This document shows positions 1 through 9,078 of a stretch of DNA of 64,000 nt, piece by piece. Source of the stretch: Clostridium sp. (lineage in GTDB: Bacteria > Bacillota_I > Bacilli_A > RF39 > UBA660); NCBI GenBank assembly GCA_022010095.1, contig CP091739.1:1426001-1490000 (forward strand), written 5' to 3'. Positions within the stretch are counted from its first letter, which is position 1, and the number at the start of each line of letters is the position of its first letter. The position numbers and the translations under genes were made by a program. A model generated the notes under the pieces. The model saw only the letters and a program-made list of their open reading frames with translations, was not told the origin of the DNA and did no database searches.

Positions 1-1
1 A

Positions 2-562
2 AGAGATTTAATTGATAGAAGTACTCCACTTAATGCAGCATTTAAAGAAGTTGATAATGTTCTTCGTTTAGGAGTTCAATCAATAAGCGACTTAATTAGT
101 GTTCCAGGACTTGTTAACCTAGATTTTGCTGATGTTAGAACTATCATGGAAGATAGAGGAGATGCACTTATTGGTATAGGTGTTGGATTTGGAGATAATA
201 GAGCAGTAGAAGCTGCTAAACAAGCAGTAAATAGTCCATTACTTGAACAAACTATCAATGGTGCAACAGATTGTATTGTTAATATAACTGGTGGTAATTC
301 CATGGGACTTTTTGAAGCAGAAGATGCTGTTGAAGTAGTAAGAGCAGTTGCTAATACAGATGTTAACATTATATTCGGTGCAGTTATCAATGAAGCACTT
401 ACTGATGAAATAGTAGTAACAGTAATTGCAACAGGATTTGAAGATTCAACTGAACCACTTTATCGTTCAATAGAAGGAGAAAAGAAATCAGTTCAAGAAA
501 TCAAAGATGATGACGATGATGAATTAGAAATGCCAGCATTCCTAAGAAATAGAGATTTCTAA
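2..562 (+). CDS. ftsZ: Cell division protein FtsZ, C-terminal part (5' end outside window)
   Basis: Tubulin-like GTPase that forms the cytokinetic Z ring under the membrane. The visible 186 residues cover the end of the GTPase domain and the C-terminal domain: [11 protein letters not shown], then the motif [12 protein letters not shown] near the synergy region, then the activation-domain strands. It ends with an acidic linker (DDDDDEL) and the conserved tail [10 protein letters not shown], the peptide that binds FtsA/SepF-type partners. The frame is open from the window edge and unbroken. A hairpin terminator follows 35 bp downstream. Seen directly: the reading frame and tail motif; role from the family. 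Confidence 0.97.
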   Translation, partial: RDLIDRSTPLNAAFKEVDNVLRLGVQSISDLISVPGLVNLDFADVRTIMEDRGDALIGIGVGFGDNRAVEAAKQAVNSPLLEQTINGATDCIVNITGGNSMGLFEAEDAVEVVRAVANTDVNIIFGAVINEALTDEIVVTVIATGFEDSTEPLYRSIEGEKKSVQEIKDDDDDELEMPAFLRNRDF

Positions 563-596
563 AAACAATAAAAAAAGTAGAATCAAAATAATGAAG

Positions 597-619
597 GTAC
601 TAGAAATAGTACTTTTTTT
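597..619 (+). terminator. Rho-independent terminator after ftsZ
   Basis: Perfect 6-bp stem GTACTA/TAGTAC with a GAAA tetraloop followed by seven T. It lies 35 bp after the ftsZ stop. The same loop and similar stem recur at 58,469. Confidence 0.9.
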
Positions 620-750
620 ATGTTGTTTAATTTTTTTATAGAATAGGAAGTGTAATATGAAGAAATATATGATTCTTGGTCAAATGATGTATATAGCGTT
701 TCACCAGCATTTAGAATTGGCTAAGTATGTAAACTAAATTGTAAAAAAAG
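620..750. other. Intergenic stretch without a supported gene
   Basis: No convincing gene between the two terminators. A 26-codon frame starts at 657 but has no ribosome binding site. In another frame, 680-712 reads VYSVSPAFRIG, which resembles the end of a DUF6273-type surface domain, so this could be a decayed remnant. That is only a weak resemblance from memory. Confidence 0.4.
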
Positions 751-779
751 ATGGCATTGAAAAAAATGCTATTTTTTTA
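751..779 (+). terminator. Second hairpin terminator before the surface-protein promoter
   Basis: Stem ATGGCATT/AATGCTAT (one G-T pair) with a six-base loop, followed by seven T. It isolates the downstream promoter from ftsZ read-through. Confidence 0.8.
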
Positions 780-804
780 ATTTACATATAATTTACATTA
801 CATA

Positions 805-833
805 TTGATTTACATAATAAAAATATATATAAT
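805..833 (+). promoter_or_regulatory. Sigma-70-type promoter for the surface-protein gene
   Basis: TTGATT at 805-810 and a perfect TATAAT at 828-833 with a 17-bp spacer, 47 bp before the start codon. Confidence 0.85.
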
Positions 834-842
834 GAGTTTAAG

Positions 843-872
843 AGTAGTAAAGATATTACTACTATAGGAGGG
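843..872 (+). promoter_or_regulatory. 5' UTR hairpin and strong ribosome binding site
   Basis: An 8-bp perfect inverted repeat AGTAGTAA/TTACTACT (843-850 and 856-863) lies just after the -10 box and directly before AGGAGGG (866-872). It could be a protein-binding site or could modulate access to the ribosome binding site. The function is inferred. Confidence 0.55.
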
Positions 873-879
873 TTATAAT

Positions 880-2409
880 ATGAAGAAAGGAAAGAACAAT
901 ACTAAAAAAGTAATAGACGTAAAAGATAACTTCATGGAAGAAGAAGACAACGACAAAAGAGTTATCGTTTTTGTAGCTATTGCTATATTAGTAATTGTTG
1001 GTACAATAATTGGTCTTCTAGTTGGTTGCGAAAAGAAAGAGGAAGATGATCCTGTTAAACCAGATAACAACAAGACAACAACACCAATTAAAAGAGAAGA
1101 TGACAAAAAAGACGAAGATGTTGAACCAACAACAAAGAAAGTAGTTGTTAAAAAATTATCAACTAAAACTAAAGATACAACTAAGACTGACACAAAGAAA
1201 CTTACTGTTACATTCTTCATGATTGATGAAAAATATTCATACATGACTGAAATAGAAAACAACAGTAAAGTTAAAGCACATGAAGTATCAGGTTATGAAA
1301 ATTGTAAATACTATACTGATGAAACAAGTGACATTGAATTTGATTTTACAAAGAATATAACTAAAGATACTAATATCTATATGACTTGTTCATTAACAAC
1401 ATATACTATTAAATATGATAGAGCTAGCAATAATGTAACTAGTTATACCGTTGAAGATGGTAATGTTGAACTATTTGATGGTTATGATGCTGATATGATA
1501 TTTGATGGCTGGTATACAGATACTGCTTATACAAATAAAGTTACATCATTAAGTCCAAGTATAATTAAATATGCTGATAGTGAAAACATTATCAATTTAT
1601 ATGCTAAATTTGTAGAATATTATACAGTTAGTTATTATGATGAAGATAATACATTAATTAGATCAGAAGATTTAGCTAAAGCTAATTTAAGTAACTATAC
1701 GCTTATTGCTGATTATAGTTGTCCTAATGGAGCTAAATTACTAGGATATACAAGTTCACTTGGAAGTTCAGTAATTAAATATGCAAACAATGAGGTTATT
1801 GAAGTAACAGGAAACACTAATATATATACTAAGTGTGGTAAAGCAACAGTTATATATGTAAGTGAAGATGCTACAGTAACAATTGGTTATAACGAAGAAG
1901 AAATAGAAAAATATGAGGTTCCAAAACCAAGTGATGTAGGACTTGAAACACCAACTTACTTCGTAAAAGTTGATGAGAAAACTGAAACAAGTATGGAAGT
2001 AATTCCAGATGAAGCTTTAGAAGTGATTGAAAATCAAATCAAGTTAAGCGAAGCTAAAAAGAAAGCTGGAAGTAATACTGAAATATTAGTTGGAGACAGC
2101 GTAGAAGAAAAAGAAAAAGTATTTGAAGGATGGGTTACTAAAGAAGAAAATCCAGAAGAACCTGAAAACCCAATAATTACTCCAGTTGATGAGAATTATA
2201 AGCCAACAGAAGATGTTGAAAATAAACTTGAAGCTGTATGGAAAGAACAAGATGAAGATAAAACTGAAGTTCCATCAGGTGAAACAGAAGTAGAAGGTGA
2301 AACTACTAATGAAACAGTAGAACCACCAACTACAGAAGAACCGCCAGTACAAGAAACAAAAGTTATAGAAGTACCAACTATAGAAGAAGTACCAAATATA
2401 ACAATGTAA
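880..2409 (+). CDS. Membrane-anchored surface protein with InlB-type repeats
   Basis: A 509-residue protein with an intact frame. Residues 1-26 are charged and cytoplasmic; about 27-49 form one membrane helix ending LLVGC; a Lys/Thr-rich stalk follows. Two or three beta-rich repeats then span roughly 105-310, with the signature FDGWYTD and LYAKF typical of Listeria-Bacteroides (InlB B) repeats, plus paired cysteines (ENCKYY, MTCSL, SCPNG, TKCG). The C-terminal 190 residues are acidic and rich in Glu/Pro/Thr. The orientation implies an extracellular C terminus without LPXTG sorting. Role in adhesion or wall association is inferred from the repeats. It is a single-gene unit with its own promoter, UTR hairpin and terminator. 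Confidence 0.75.
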   Translation: MKKGKNNTKKVIDVKDNFMEEEDNDKRVIVFVAIAILVIVGTIIGLLVGCEKKEEDDPVKPDNNKTTTPIKREDDKKDEDVEPTTKKVVVKKLSTKTKDTTKTDTKKLTVTFFMIDEKYSYMTEIENNSKVKAHEVSGYENCKYYTDETSDIEFDFTKNITKDTNIYMTCSLTTYTIKYDRASNNVTSYTVEDGNVELFDGYDADMIFDGWYTDTAYTNKVTSLSPSIIKYADSENIINLYAKFVEYYTVSYYDEDNTLIRSEDLAKANLSNYTLIADYSCPNGAKLLGYTSSLGSSVIKYANNEVIEVTGNTNIYTKCGKATVIYVSEDATVTIGYNEEEIEKYEVPKPSDVGLETPTYFVKVDEKTETSMEVIPDEALEVIENQIKLSEAKKKAGSNTEILVGDSVEEKEKVFEGWVTKEENPEEPENPIITPVDENYKPTEDVENKLEAVWKEQDEDKTEVPSGETEVEGETTNETVEPPTTEEPPVQETKVIEVPTIEEVPNITM

Positions 2410-2413
2410 CAAT

Positions 2414-2440
2414 AAGCATTCTTAAACGAATGCTTTTTAT
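2414..2440 (+). terminator. Terminator after the surface-protein gene
   Basis: 8-bp stem AAGCATTC/GAATGCTT with a 6-base loop, followed by T-rich sequence, 5 bp after the stop codon. Confidence 0.88.
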
Positions 2441-2480
2441 ATACGTAAAAAAACATGCTATAATTAGGAAGAGGTACATT

Positions 2481-3113
2481 ATGGAAATCACACTAGATAA
2501 TAAAACATTTAAAGTATTTATAGCTAAGAAAAAAACAATAAGAATATGTATTTAAGAGTTAAAAAAAGATGGAATATATATAACATGTAATTACTTTGTT
2601 ACTAAAGGACTAATTAAATCATTCATTGAAAAAAATAAAAAAATTCAATACTTGAAATGAATGAAAGAATACAAAAGAAAGAGCAAAAAGAAAGAAGAAT
2701 TCTTTTTATTTAGGAAATAAGTATGACGTTATAATATTAAATACAGTTTCTAAAATAGAATTCATAGATGATAAAGTTTATGTTAAAAAAACAAAACATA
2801 TTTAAATACATTTCTTAAAAAAGAAGCAGAAAGAATATTTAATGAAAGACTAGAAATATGTTATAATTTATTTGAAGAAGATATTCCATATCCAGAATTG
2901 TTAATAGGTAAAATGACTCGAAAGTGGGGCTACTGTAATAAAAAGTAAAAAAACTTATTAAATTAAATTTTTGAATTAATAAAATATAGTATTAATGAAA
3001 TAGATTATGTAATTATACACGAACTATCTCATTTAATAGAATTTAATCATTCAAAAGAATTTTTTTGGAATATTGTTAAGAAATATAAACCTGATTATAA
3101 AAGAAAGCACTAA
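2481..3113 (+). CDS. YgjP/SprT-like (M48-type) metallopeptidase, frame-broken
   Basis: Pieces in shifted frames join into one protein of about 205 residues. Family markers: the N-terminal block NMYLRVKK plus DGIYITCN, the RKWGYCNKK block (usually W-G-S-C), and a zinc-binding HELSH near IDYVIIHELSHL followed by NHSKEFFW. These are the marks of the DUF45/YgjP family of single-domain zinc peptidases. The breaks sit in A runs and read through if run lengths are adjusted, so I treat it as intact in the organism. The start is ATG at 2481 behind an AGGAAGAGG ribosome binding site. A -10-like TATAAT lies at 2459-2464. Substrate unknown. Confidence 0.8.
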
Positions 3114-3133
3114 AATACTAAAGGAGGAATAAC

Positions 3134-3873
3134 ATGCTTATTACATCTAAAGATAATAATAGAATCAAAAGAAATACGAAAAACCTTTTAAATAAAAAAA
3201 TATTCTATAGAAAAAAAGGATTATTTGTTATTGAAGGAGAAAAATTTAGTTGAAGAAGCTATTAAAAAAATAATTTACTTGTAGAATTATTTGTTCTTGA
3301 AAACTATGAATGTAATTATGATGTTCCTTATGATACAGTTACTCTTGATGTTATGAAAAGTATGAGTGATTTAAAGAGTACTCCAAGATTACTAGGTGTT
3401 GCGAAAAATTAAAAAATGATAATAAAATTGGTTCTAAAAATACTTATATTAGATGGAGTGCAAGACCCTGGTAATGCCGGTACTATTATAAGAAATTCAG
3501 TTGCATTTGATATAGACACTATTATATTTAGTAATGATTCAGTAAGTCCATATAATGAAAAAGTATTAAGAAGTACTGGTGGTATGATATTTAATACTAA
3601 TATAATAATAGGTGATATTGAAGAATTGATAGGTAAGATAAAGAGTAAAAAAATATTAAAGTAATAGGTACATCATTAAAATCTTCTATTTCACTTGAAA
3701 AACTTGAAAAAACTAGTGAATTTGCTATAATATTTGGAAATGAAGGAAATGGAGTAAAAGATAATATATTAAGTTTATGTGATGAAATAGTTAGAATAGA
3801 TATGAATCCTAAATGTGAAAGTTTAAATGTGGGAGTATCTACTGCTATAATATTATATTATTTATATAAGTGA
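3134..3873 (+). CDS. TrmH/SpoU-family RNA 2'-O-methyltransferase, frame-broken
   Basis: SPOUT-class methyltransferase acting on rRNA or tRNA ribose. An N-terminal substrate-binding part (LITSKDNNRIK, KKGLFVIEG) is followed by the catalytic knot: LDGVQDPGNAGTIIRN, then IIFGNEGNGV, then SLNVGVSTAIILYY, the three SpoU motifs in order. The length of about 245 residues suits the RlmB/TrmH-like group. Start ATG has an AAGGAGG site 6 bp upstream. Frame breaks lie around 3,240-3,280, 3,410 and 3,655. It is first in a cluster with rimM, trmD and hisS. The exact target nucleotide cannot be told from sequence. Confidence 0.9.
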
Positions 3874-3883
3874 AGAGGTTGTT

Positions 3884-4359
3884 ATGAAATATATATTTAT
3901 TGGAAGGATAGTTAATACACATGCCCTTAAGGGCGAAATAAGAATATTAAGTAATTTTGAATTTAAAAGATAGAATTTTTTTAAAGAAAAACACAATCCT
4001 TTATATTGGCGAAAATAAAGATAAAGAAATTATTGAAACTTATAGAAAAACATAAACAATTTGATATGGTTAAATTTAAAGGAATAGACTATATAAATGA
4101 TGTATTAAAATATAAAAGGTAGTAAAGTATATATTGATGAATCCATTCTTAATCTTAAAGATGATGAAATACTTATAAGTGAACTAATAAATATGGATGT
4201 GTATAATGATAATAAATATGTTGGTAAAATAACTGAATATAGAAGTGATAATGGTAATAATATGTTAAGAGTTAATAATAAGTTAATACCATATAATAAA
4301 GATTTTTATTACTAAAATAGATAAAGAAAAATAAAAAGTATTTATTTTTCATGATATAG
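3884..4359 (+). CDS. rimM: 16S rRNA processing protein RimM, frame-broken
   Basis: Assembly factor for the head of the 30S subunit that binds protein S19. The N terminus MKYIFIGRIVNTHALKGEI is the diagnostic RimM start (G-x-I-x-x-x-H-G-x-K-G-E). The PRC-barrel half follows: DDEILISELINMDVYN, VGKITEYR and NKLIPYNKDFI. About 158 residues after correcting breaks near 3,970, 4,010, 4,115 and 4,310. It starts 10 bp after the methyltransferase and precedes trmD, the usual bacterial neighbour. Confidence 0.9.
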
Positions 4360-4371
4360 GAGTGTTTTTTT

Positions 4372-5036
4372 ATGAGAATAGATATATTAACATTATTTCC
4401 TAGTATGTTTGATGGCTTTAAGACAGAAAGTATTATGAAAAAGAGCTATTGAAAAAAAGGAAAAGTAGAAATAAATATAATAGATATTAGAGATTATACA
4501 CCATATAAAAATAATCAAGTTGATGATTATCAATTTGGTGGTGGTGGTGGTATGATAATGATGTGTGAACCTGTATTTAATGCAGTAGAAAGTATTAGAA
4601 CAGAAGATTCAACTGTTATCTTACTTACTCCAAGAGGTGAAACTTATAATGAAAAAGAAAGCATATGAACTAAAAGATAAAAAAGCATTTAATAATAATA
4701 TGTGGGCATTATGAAGGATTTGATGAAAGAATATATACACTTGCTGATGAACTTGTTTCAATAGGTAACTTTATACTTACAGGTGGAGAATTACCAGCAA
4801 TGATGATAGCAGACTCAGTAGTAAGACTAATTGATGGAGTAATAACAAGTACAAGTCTTGAATATGAAAGTTTCAATGATAATTTACTTGATTATCCAGT
4901 TTATACTAAACCAAGAGAATTTAGAGGAATGGAAGTACCAGAAGTATTACTAAATGGTAACCATAAACTAATAAATGAATATAGAGAAAGTGAAAGAAAA
5001 AGAATAACAAAAGAATATAGAAAAGATTTATTATAG
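4372..5036 (+). CDS. trmD: tRNA (guanine37-N1)-methyltransferase TrmD, frame-broken
   Basis: SAM-dependent SPOUT enzyme that methylates G37 next to the anticodon and prevents frameshifting. It starts [15 protein letters not shown], followed by [33 protein letters not shown] split over a break, and [16 protein letters not shown], all TrmD motifs that line the trefoil knot. It ends near [16 protein letters not shown]. Length about 221 residues, normal for the family. Breaks lie near 4,440, 4,655 and 4,700. Start ATG is preceded by AGGAG at 4358-4362 overlapping the rimM stop. Confidence 0.95.
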
Positions 5037-5045
5037 GTGATATGT

Positions 5046-5506
5046 ATGAGATATGTAATAGAACATAAAGGAGAAGAAAAAAAATTAACTTATCATAACG
5101 TTAAGATAGTTGGACTATCTGTTACTCCTAAAAACAATGTAAAAGATTTAACTATCAAAGCTGATAAAATTATTTTAATAGACCCAAATTTATGCGAAGC
5201 ATACATACGTAGAAGAATAAATAAAAAAATAGATAAAGTAATAAAATTTATGATAAAAATACTAAATGATGAAGATACAACTGATGGAGATGCAGGGCTT
5301 GTATTAGATGAAGTAAATAAATTAAAAAGGAATAATTATTAACAAATATAAAGAATATATGTTAGAAAGTGAATATAAAGCATTACTTACCAAGCTTATA
5401 TTAATTGAAGAAGAATTCAAAAAGAAATTATAATAATAAATTATATAATACTTATGGTAATAACATATATTATGAAGAAGAATATAGTGAAGGAAGAAGT
5501 AGATAA
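5046..5506 (+). CDS. Conserved hypothetical protein between trmD and hisS
   Basis: I do not recognise the family. After one break near 5,330 it is about 152 residues: a charged beta-rich first half (MRYVIEHKGEEKKLTY), a Lys/Arg patch (RRRINKKIDKV), then a helical segment (EYKALLTKLILIEEEFKKK) and an acidic tail ending EEEYSEGRSR. A GTG at 5037 is also in frame, but the ATG at 5046 has a better spaced AGGTGAT site. No membrane helix. Its position inside a tRNA/ribosome cluster suggests a translation-linked role, which is inference only. Confidence 0.65.
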
Positions 5507-6813
5507 TGAAAGAAGATTTTTAAATTAATGAATTTAAAAGGTACTAGTGATTTCTTACCTGAAGAGCAAATTATTAGAAATAGAATTACTGATACCTTAA
5601 AGAAAAAAAGTTTGAACTATATGGATTTTTTTACCACTTGAAACACCTATATTATGCTACTACGATTTACTTGCGAGTAAGTATGCAGGTGGAGCTGAAA
5701 TATTAAAGGAAGTTTATAAGTTTAAAGACCAAGGCATGAGAGATATAGGTCTTCGTTATGATTTAACAGTACCATTTTCTAAAGTAATTGGTATGAATAA
5801 AGGACTTATATTACCATTTAAGAGATATGAAATAGGTAAGGTATTTAGAGATGGCCCAGTTAAATTAGGAAGAGCACGTGAATTCTATCAATGTGATGTA
5901 GATGCTTGTGGAGTAGAATCTCCTTATGCTGAAATAGAATATTTCATGATGAGTAAAGAAGTATTTAAAGAATTTAATCTTGATGTTGAAATAAGATATA
6001 ACAATAGAAAATTCTTAAGTGGATTACTTGAATATGTAAGTGTTCCTAAAGAAAATATTGGAGCATTCATTACATTAATTGATAAATTAGATAAACTTAC
6101 TAGAGATGATATTGAAAGCGAACTTGAAGCATTATCTTCAAAAAGAAATAGTAGATAAAGTATTTAAATATTTTTGAATATGATTTAGAAATGTTAACAA
6201 GTGAACTAGAAAAATACGAATATAGAATTATTAACAGAAGGAATAAATGAACTTAATAGTTTAGATAAACTTATTAAAGATTTGAATTTAGACATATGTA
6301 AGTTCACACCTTTCTTAGCAAGAGGTCTTGAAATATATACTGGATGTGTCTGGGAAGTATTTGATAGAACTGGAGAATTTAAGTCAGCTCTAGGTGGCGG
6401 AGGAAGATATGATAAAATAATCACTAACTTCTTACACAATGGTGAAGAGTATCCAGCAATAGGTATGTCATTTGGACTAGAGCCAATATACACATTACTT
6501 AAAGAGAAAGAATCAAAAGATTTAAAGAAATATGACGCGTATGTTTATTCATTTAATAATGATAAATACTTATTTGAAATATCTAATATGTTAAGACAAA
6601 AATAATATAAAAAGTATTAACAGAGCTTAACAATATAAAATTAAAAAAAAGCAATGAATAATGCTAATCGTGAAAAAAATAGATAAAGTTATCATAATAG
6701 GTGAAGATGAACTTAAAAAAATAATTCAGTTACATTAAAAGATATGATAATCGGGTAATCAAGAATTAGTAAAAAAATAGAAAATATAGTTTCAAAAATA
6801 AAAAGAGATGTAA
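5507..6813 (+). CDS. hisS: Histidyl-tRNA synthetase, frame-broken
   Basis: Class II synthetase that charges tRNA-His. Motif 2 is clear (FKRYEIGKVFRDGP and GRAREFYQCDVD), as are the histidine-specific block RGLEIYTGCVWEV and motif 3 (GGGGRYDKI, AIGMSFGLEPIY). The C-terminal anticodon-binding domain is present in pieces (YDAYVYSF, NANREKIDKVIIIGEDELK). Two starts are possible: ATG 5507, overlapping the previous stop (MKEDFKLMNLKGT after removing one T), or ATG 5528. The likely stop is TAA 6811-6813 inside the terminator stem if one A is removed. Breaks occur at about 5,515, 5,605, 5,625, 6,140, 6,220, 6,603 and several after 6,640. Confidence 0.95.
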
Positions 6814-6838
6814 AGAATATACTGCTTTACATCTTTTT
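6807..6838 (+). terminator. Terminator after hisS
   Basis: 9-bp perfect stem GATGTAAAG/CTTTACATC with a nine-base loop and five T. It ends the trmH-like/rimM/trmD/hisS cluster. Confidence 0.92.
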
Positions 6839-6840
6839 AT

Positions 6841-6868
6841 TTGAATAAATATTTTAATGTGATAAAAT
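6841..6868 (+). promoter_or_regulatory. Promoter for the prepilin gene
   Basis: TTGAAT at 6841-6846 and TAAAAT at 6863-6868 with a 16-bp spacer, 26 bp before the ATG. Confidence 0.6.
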
Positions 6869-6893
6869 ATATATGAAAGATAGGATGATTGTT

Positions 6894-7286
6894 ATGAATA
6901 AAAAAGGTTTTACATTAATTGAGTTACTTGCAGTAATTGCTATTTTAGCAGTACTTGTATCTTTAGCAGTACCAAAAAAATATTAGAATATTATAATAAA
7001 TCAAAAAAAGATGCATTCTTAATTGAGGTAGGTAAACTATATACTGAAACAAAAACAAGAAATTGATTCAGCAAAGCAATAAGAAATCAAAAGTTTACTG
7101 GTGCTAATACTGTAAAAGGGCCTAAACTTGATTTATTATTAGAAAATCTTGATTATTGTATTGAAGTAAAAAAATGGAATAATCACATCAGTAAAAGCGT
7201 ATAATGATGAGTATTATATAGAAACTAATGCATCATATGATACATTTAAAAAAACAGTAACAATTGATGATATAAAAAGAACATAG
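6894..7286 (+). CDS. Type IV prepilin-like protein, frame-broken
   Basis: The N terminus MNKKGFTLIELLAVIAILA is the class III signal peptide of prepilins: short basic leader, cleavage after Gly, Phe+1, Glu+5, and a long hydrophobic helix. It needs a prepilin peptidase and a ComG/Pil-type assembly system, none of which is in the window. The rest (about 130 residues) is broken at several A runs and ends YDTFKKTVTIDDIKRT. It is a single gene with its own promoter and terminator. Competence-type pseudopilin or a surface pilin are both possible. Confidence 0.75.
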
Positions 7287-7307
7287 TAAAAACATATACT
7301 TGTGACT

Positions 7308-7331
7308 AGAAAGAGAAATCTTTCTTTTTAT
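7308..7331 (+). terminator. Terminator after the prepilin gene
   Basis: 7-bp stem AGAAAGA/TCTTTCT with a GAAA loop, followed by a T-rich tract. Confidence 0.85.
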
Positions 7332-7360
7332 TTTACCTGCATTTATGGCTTTAAAGGCAA

Positions 7361-7384
7361 TAAAAAACTTCCTAAATAGGAAGT
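7361..7384 (-). terminator. Original terminator of the tRNA-Glu operon, stranded at the left prophage end
   Basis: Stem ACTTCCTA/TAGGAAGT at 7367-7384; read on the minus strand it is followed by six T. It lies right outside attL, in the position where the minus-strand tRNA-Glu would have ended before integration. The tRNA is now 35 kb away and uses a prophage-borne hairpin instead (42,881). Orientation and spacing are seen; the history is inferred. Confidence 0.7.
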
Positions 7385-7392
7385 ATATATTT

Positions 7393-7409
7393 AATATGGT
7401 GACCCGCAT
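7393..7409 (+). repeat. attL core (17-bp direct repeat)
   Basis: AATATGGTGACCCGCAT, identical to 42,913-42,929 in the 3' end of the tRNA-Glu gene. Beyond the core, a partly matching CGGGA follows on both sides after one or two differing bases. Confidence 0.92.
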
Positions 7410-7481
7410 ACGGGAAACATCGTTTTTTTAAATTTTAACCCTTATTTTACTTAAAAAAAGAATTTTATTACCATAAAAAAA

Positions 7482-8635
7482 TTACCACGAAATATATTTA
7501 TCGGTAGTTTTTGCTATCTCCTTTCTTACTTTATTTTCTAGGTGTCCATATTTATTAACAGTTGTTGAATAATTAGAATGTCCAAGCCTTTTTTTGATAT
7601 ATGATATAATTCCCAACCATCAGTCATCATCAAGGCTACATAAGTATGCCTAAGATCATACATTCTAATTTTTGGTACTTTTGCTAATTCACAGTATTTG
7701 TGAAATGCTTTTCTCAATGTAACATCACTATATGGTCTATTAGTATTATAATTATAGAATATTAAATCTTTTTACATTTATTTGTTTATTAATTAAGTAA
7801 TCTTTATACTTATTTAATTCTATTATTAGTTTTTCTGAAACATCTACAATTCGATCCGAGGAATAAGTTTTTGTTGTTGATAAAAAAAATCACTAGATTT
7901 AGTATCGTAATTAATTGAATGAGAAATTTGGATTGTACAATGTGATTCATTAATTGAATTCCAAGTTAGAGCTCTTGATTCACCGATTCTATCACCTAAA
8001 TATAAGCCAAGCAATACTAATATCTTAGTTCTACGACCTATTTCAGATGTGTCTTTTTCAATGTAAGAAATAAATTTAGAGAACTCTTCAATAGTCCAGT
8101 ATTTCATTTCTACCTTTTGGAACTTTGATATATTTAATATTTTTTTGTTGGATTCTTAACTATTATTTCTTTTATTATTTTCGCACCAATTAAAGAATGC
8201 TCTTAAATGCTTTAATATTTCATTTTTTTGCTTATTTGTTGTATCTTCTGAATTGATAAAATCAATTACATCATTTTTTTAGAAATATTGTTTACTTTTT
8301 TTCATTTTCTAAATCCTTGTAATAACAATTATAAAAAAACTTTTTTTCTCTTTTTCAATGTATTGAAAGATAACTTCATTATATCGTTACAATATTTTTA
8401 TATATTCATTCCACAGATCTTTAAATAGATATGAGTTACTTGATTGTTCTATCTTTTTTTAATGTTTAATTCAAGTTTTTGCTATATAATCTCTTGCAGC
8501 CTTAATGTCATATATTTTTTTACCATTTATTTTTAGATACTGTAGTATTTTTTTGTATCTTATCATATAATTTCCATTTTTTTACCATGTTTATATATAT
8601 TTAAATATCTAGTTCTTTTCATATATTTTATCCAT
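7482..8635 (-). CDS. int: Prophage integrase (tyrosine recombinase), frame-broken
   Basis: Site-specific recombinase for integration at tRNA-Glu. Reading right to left: an N-terminal arm-binding part (MDKIYEKTRYLNIYKHGKKW), a core-binding SAM-like domain (KDLWNEYIK), then the catalytic domain starting MKYWTIEEFSKFI. Catalytic features seen: Arg in YLGDRIGESRALTW, the H-x-x-R box MYDLRHTYVAL, and GHSNYSTTVNKYGH with the Tyr nucleophile. About 380 residues, normal for phage integrases. It ends 73 bp inside attL and points toward it. Multiple A/T-run breaks, the worst between 8,140 and 8,560. Confidence 0.93.
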
Positions 8636-8757
8636 TTTTTTAATTTCCTTTCTTGATTTTTATAAATTTGATTGTTATAATGTAATAGAAAAAAACATTT
8701 AAAAAAACTCAATTCTATTAGCGTGGATATTGATATTTAAAGTTTTTTTCTATATTG

Positions 8758-8789
8758 ATAGTACCTGTTGGCGCAGGTGCTATTTTTTA
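8758..8789 (+). other. Hairpin between integrase and the membrane-protein gene
   Basis: 10-bp stem ATAGTACCTG/CAGGTGCTAT (one G-T) with a 6-base loop; the T run lies on the plus strand. As a terminator it faces plus-strand transcription, so it may insulate the minus-strand lysogeny genes, or it may work as a bidirectional structure. Role inferred. Confidence 0.6.
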
Positions 8790-9046
8790 TTTATGTGCAA
8801 AGAAATAGTTTATTAACCCATTTACACCGACACACAAGAAGAGTGGACTGAATGTTACAATTCCATCGGGTAAAAAAACTGGTAAACCCATTACTGTTAA
8901 CAAAAACGAACCAAAACCATAAAAGAGAGATTTCTTTTTTAATTTGCCTTCTTTTTTCTTTTCTAAATTTCTATCTAATGTAATTCCAGTCACCATAACG
9001 AATATACCAATAAAAAAATCACAAATAAAGAATTAATTTCTTCCAT
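8787..9046 (-). CDS. Small prophage membrane protein beside the repressor
   Basis: About 86 residues after removing two T from a T7 run near 9,010. It has an N-terminal hydrophobic segment (SLFVIFIGIFVMVTG), a basic linker (DRNLEKKKEGKLKKK) and two further hydrophobic stretches (FGSFLLTVMGLPVFL and FLCVGVNGLINYFF). The start ATG at 9046 has GGAGAA upstream. It is transcribed with the repressor, so it is expressed in the lysogen; superinfection exclusion or another lysogenic role is plausible but unproven. Confidence 0.6.
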
Positions 9047-9078
9047 TTTATTTATTCTCCTTTATCAAAATTATTTAT

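Noticed and set aside
657..737. 26-codon ORF between ftsZ and the surface-protein gene
   Set aside because: No ribosome binding site and no conserved text in that frame.
873..1262. Long reverse-strand frame inside the surface-protein gene
   Set aside because: Hydrophobic mirror of a Lys/Glu/Thr-rich coding strand, no ribosome site; a shadow.
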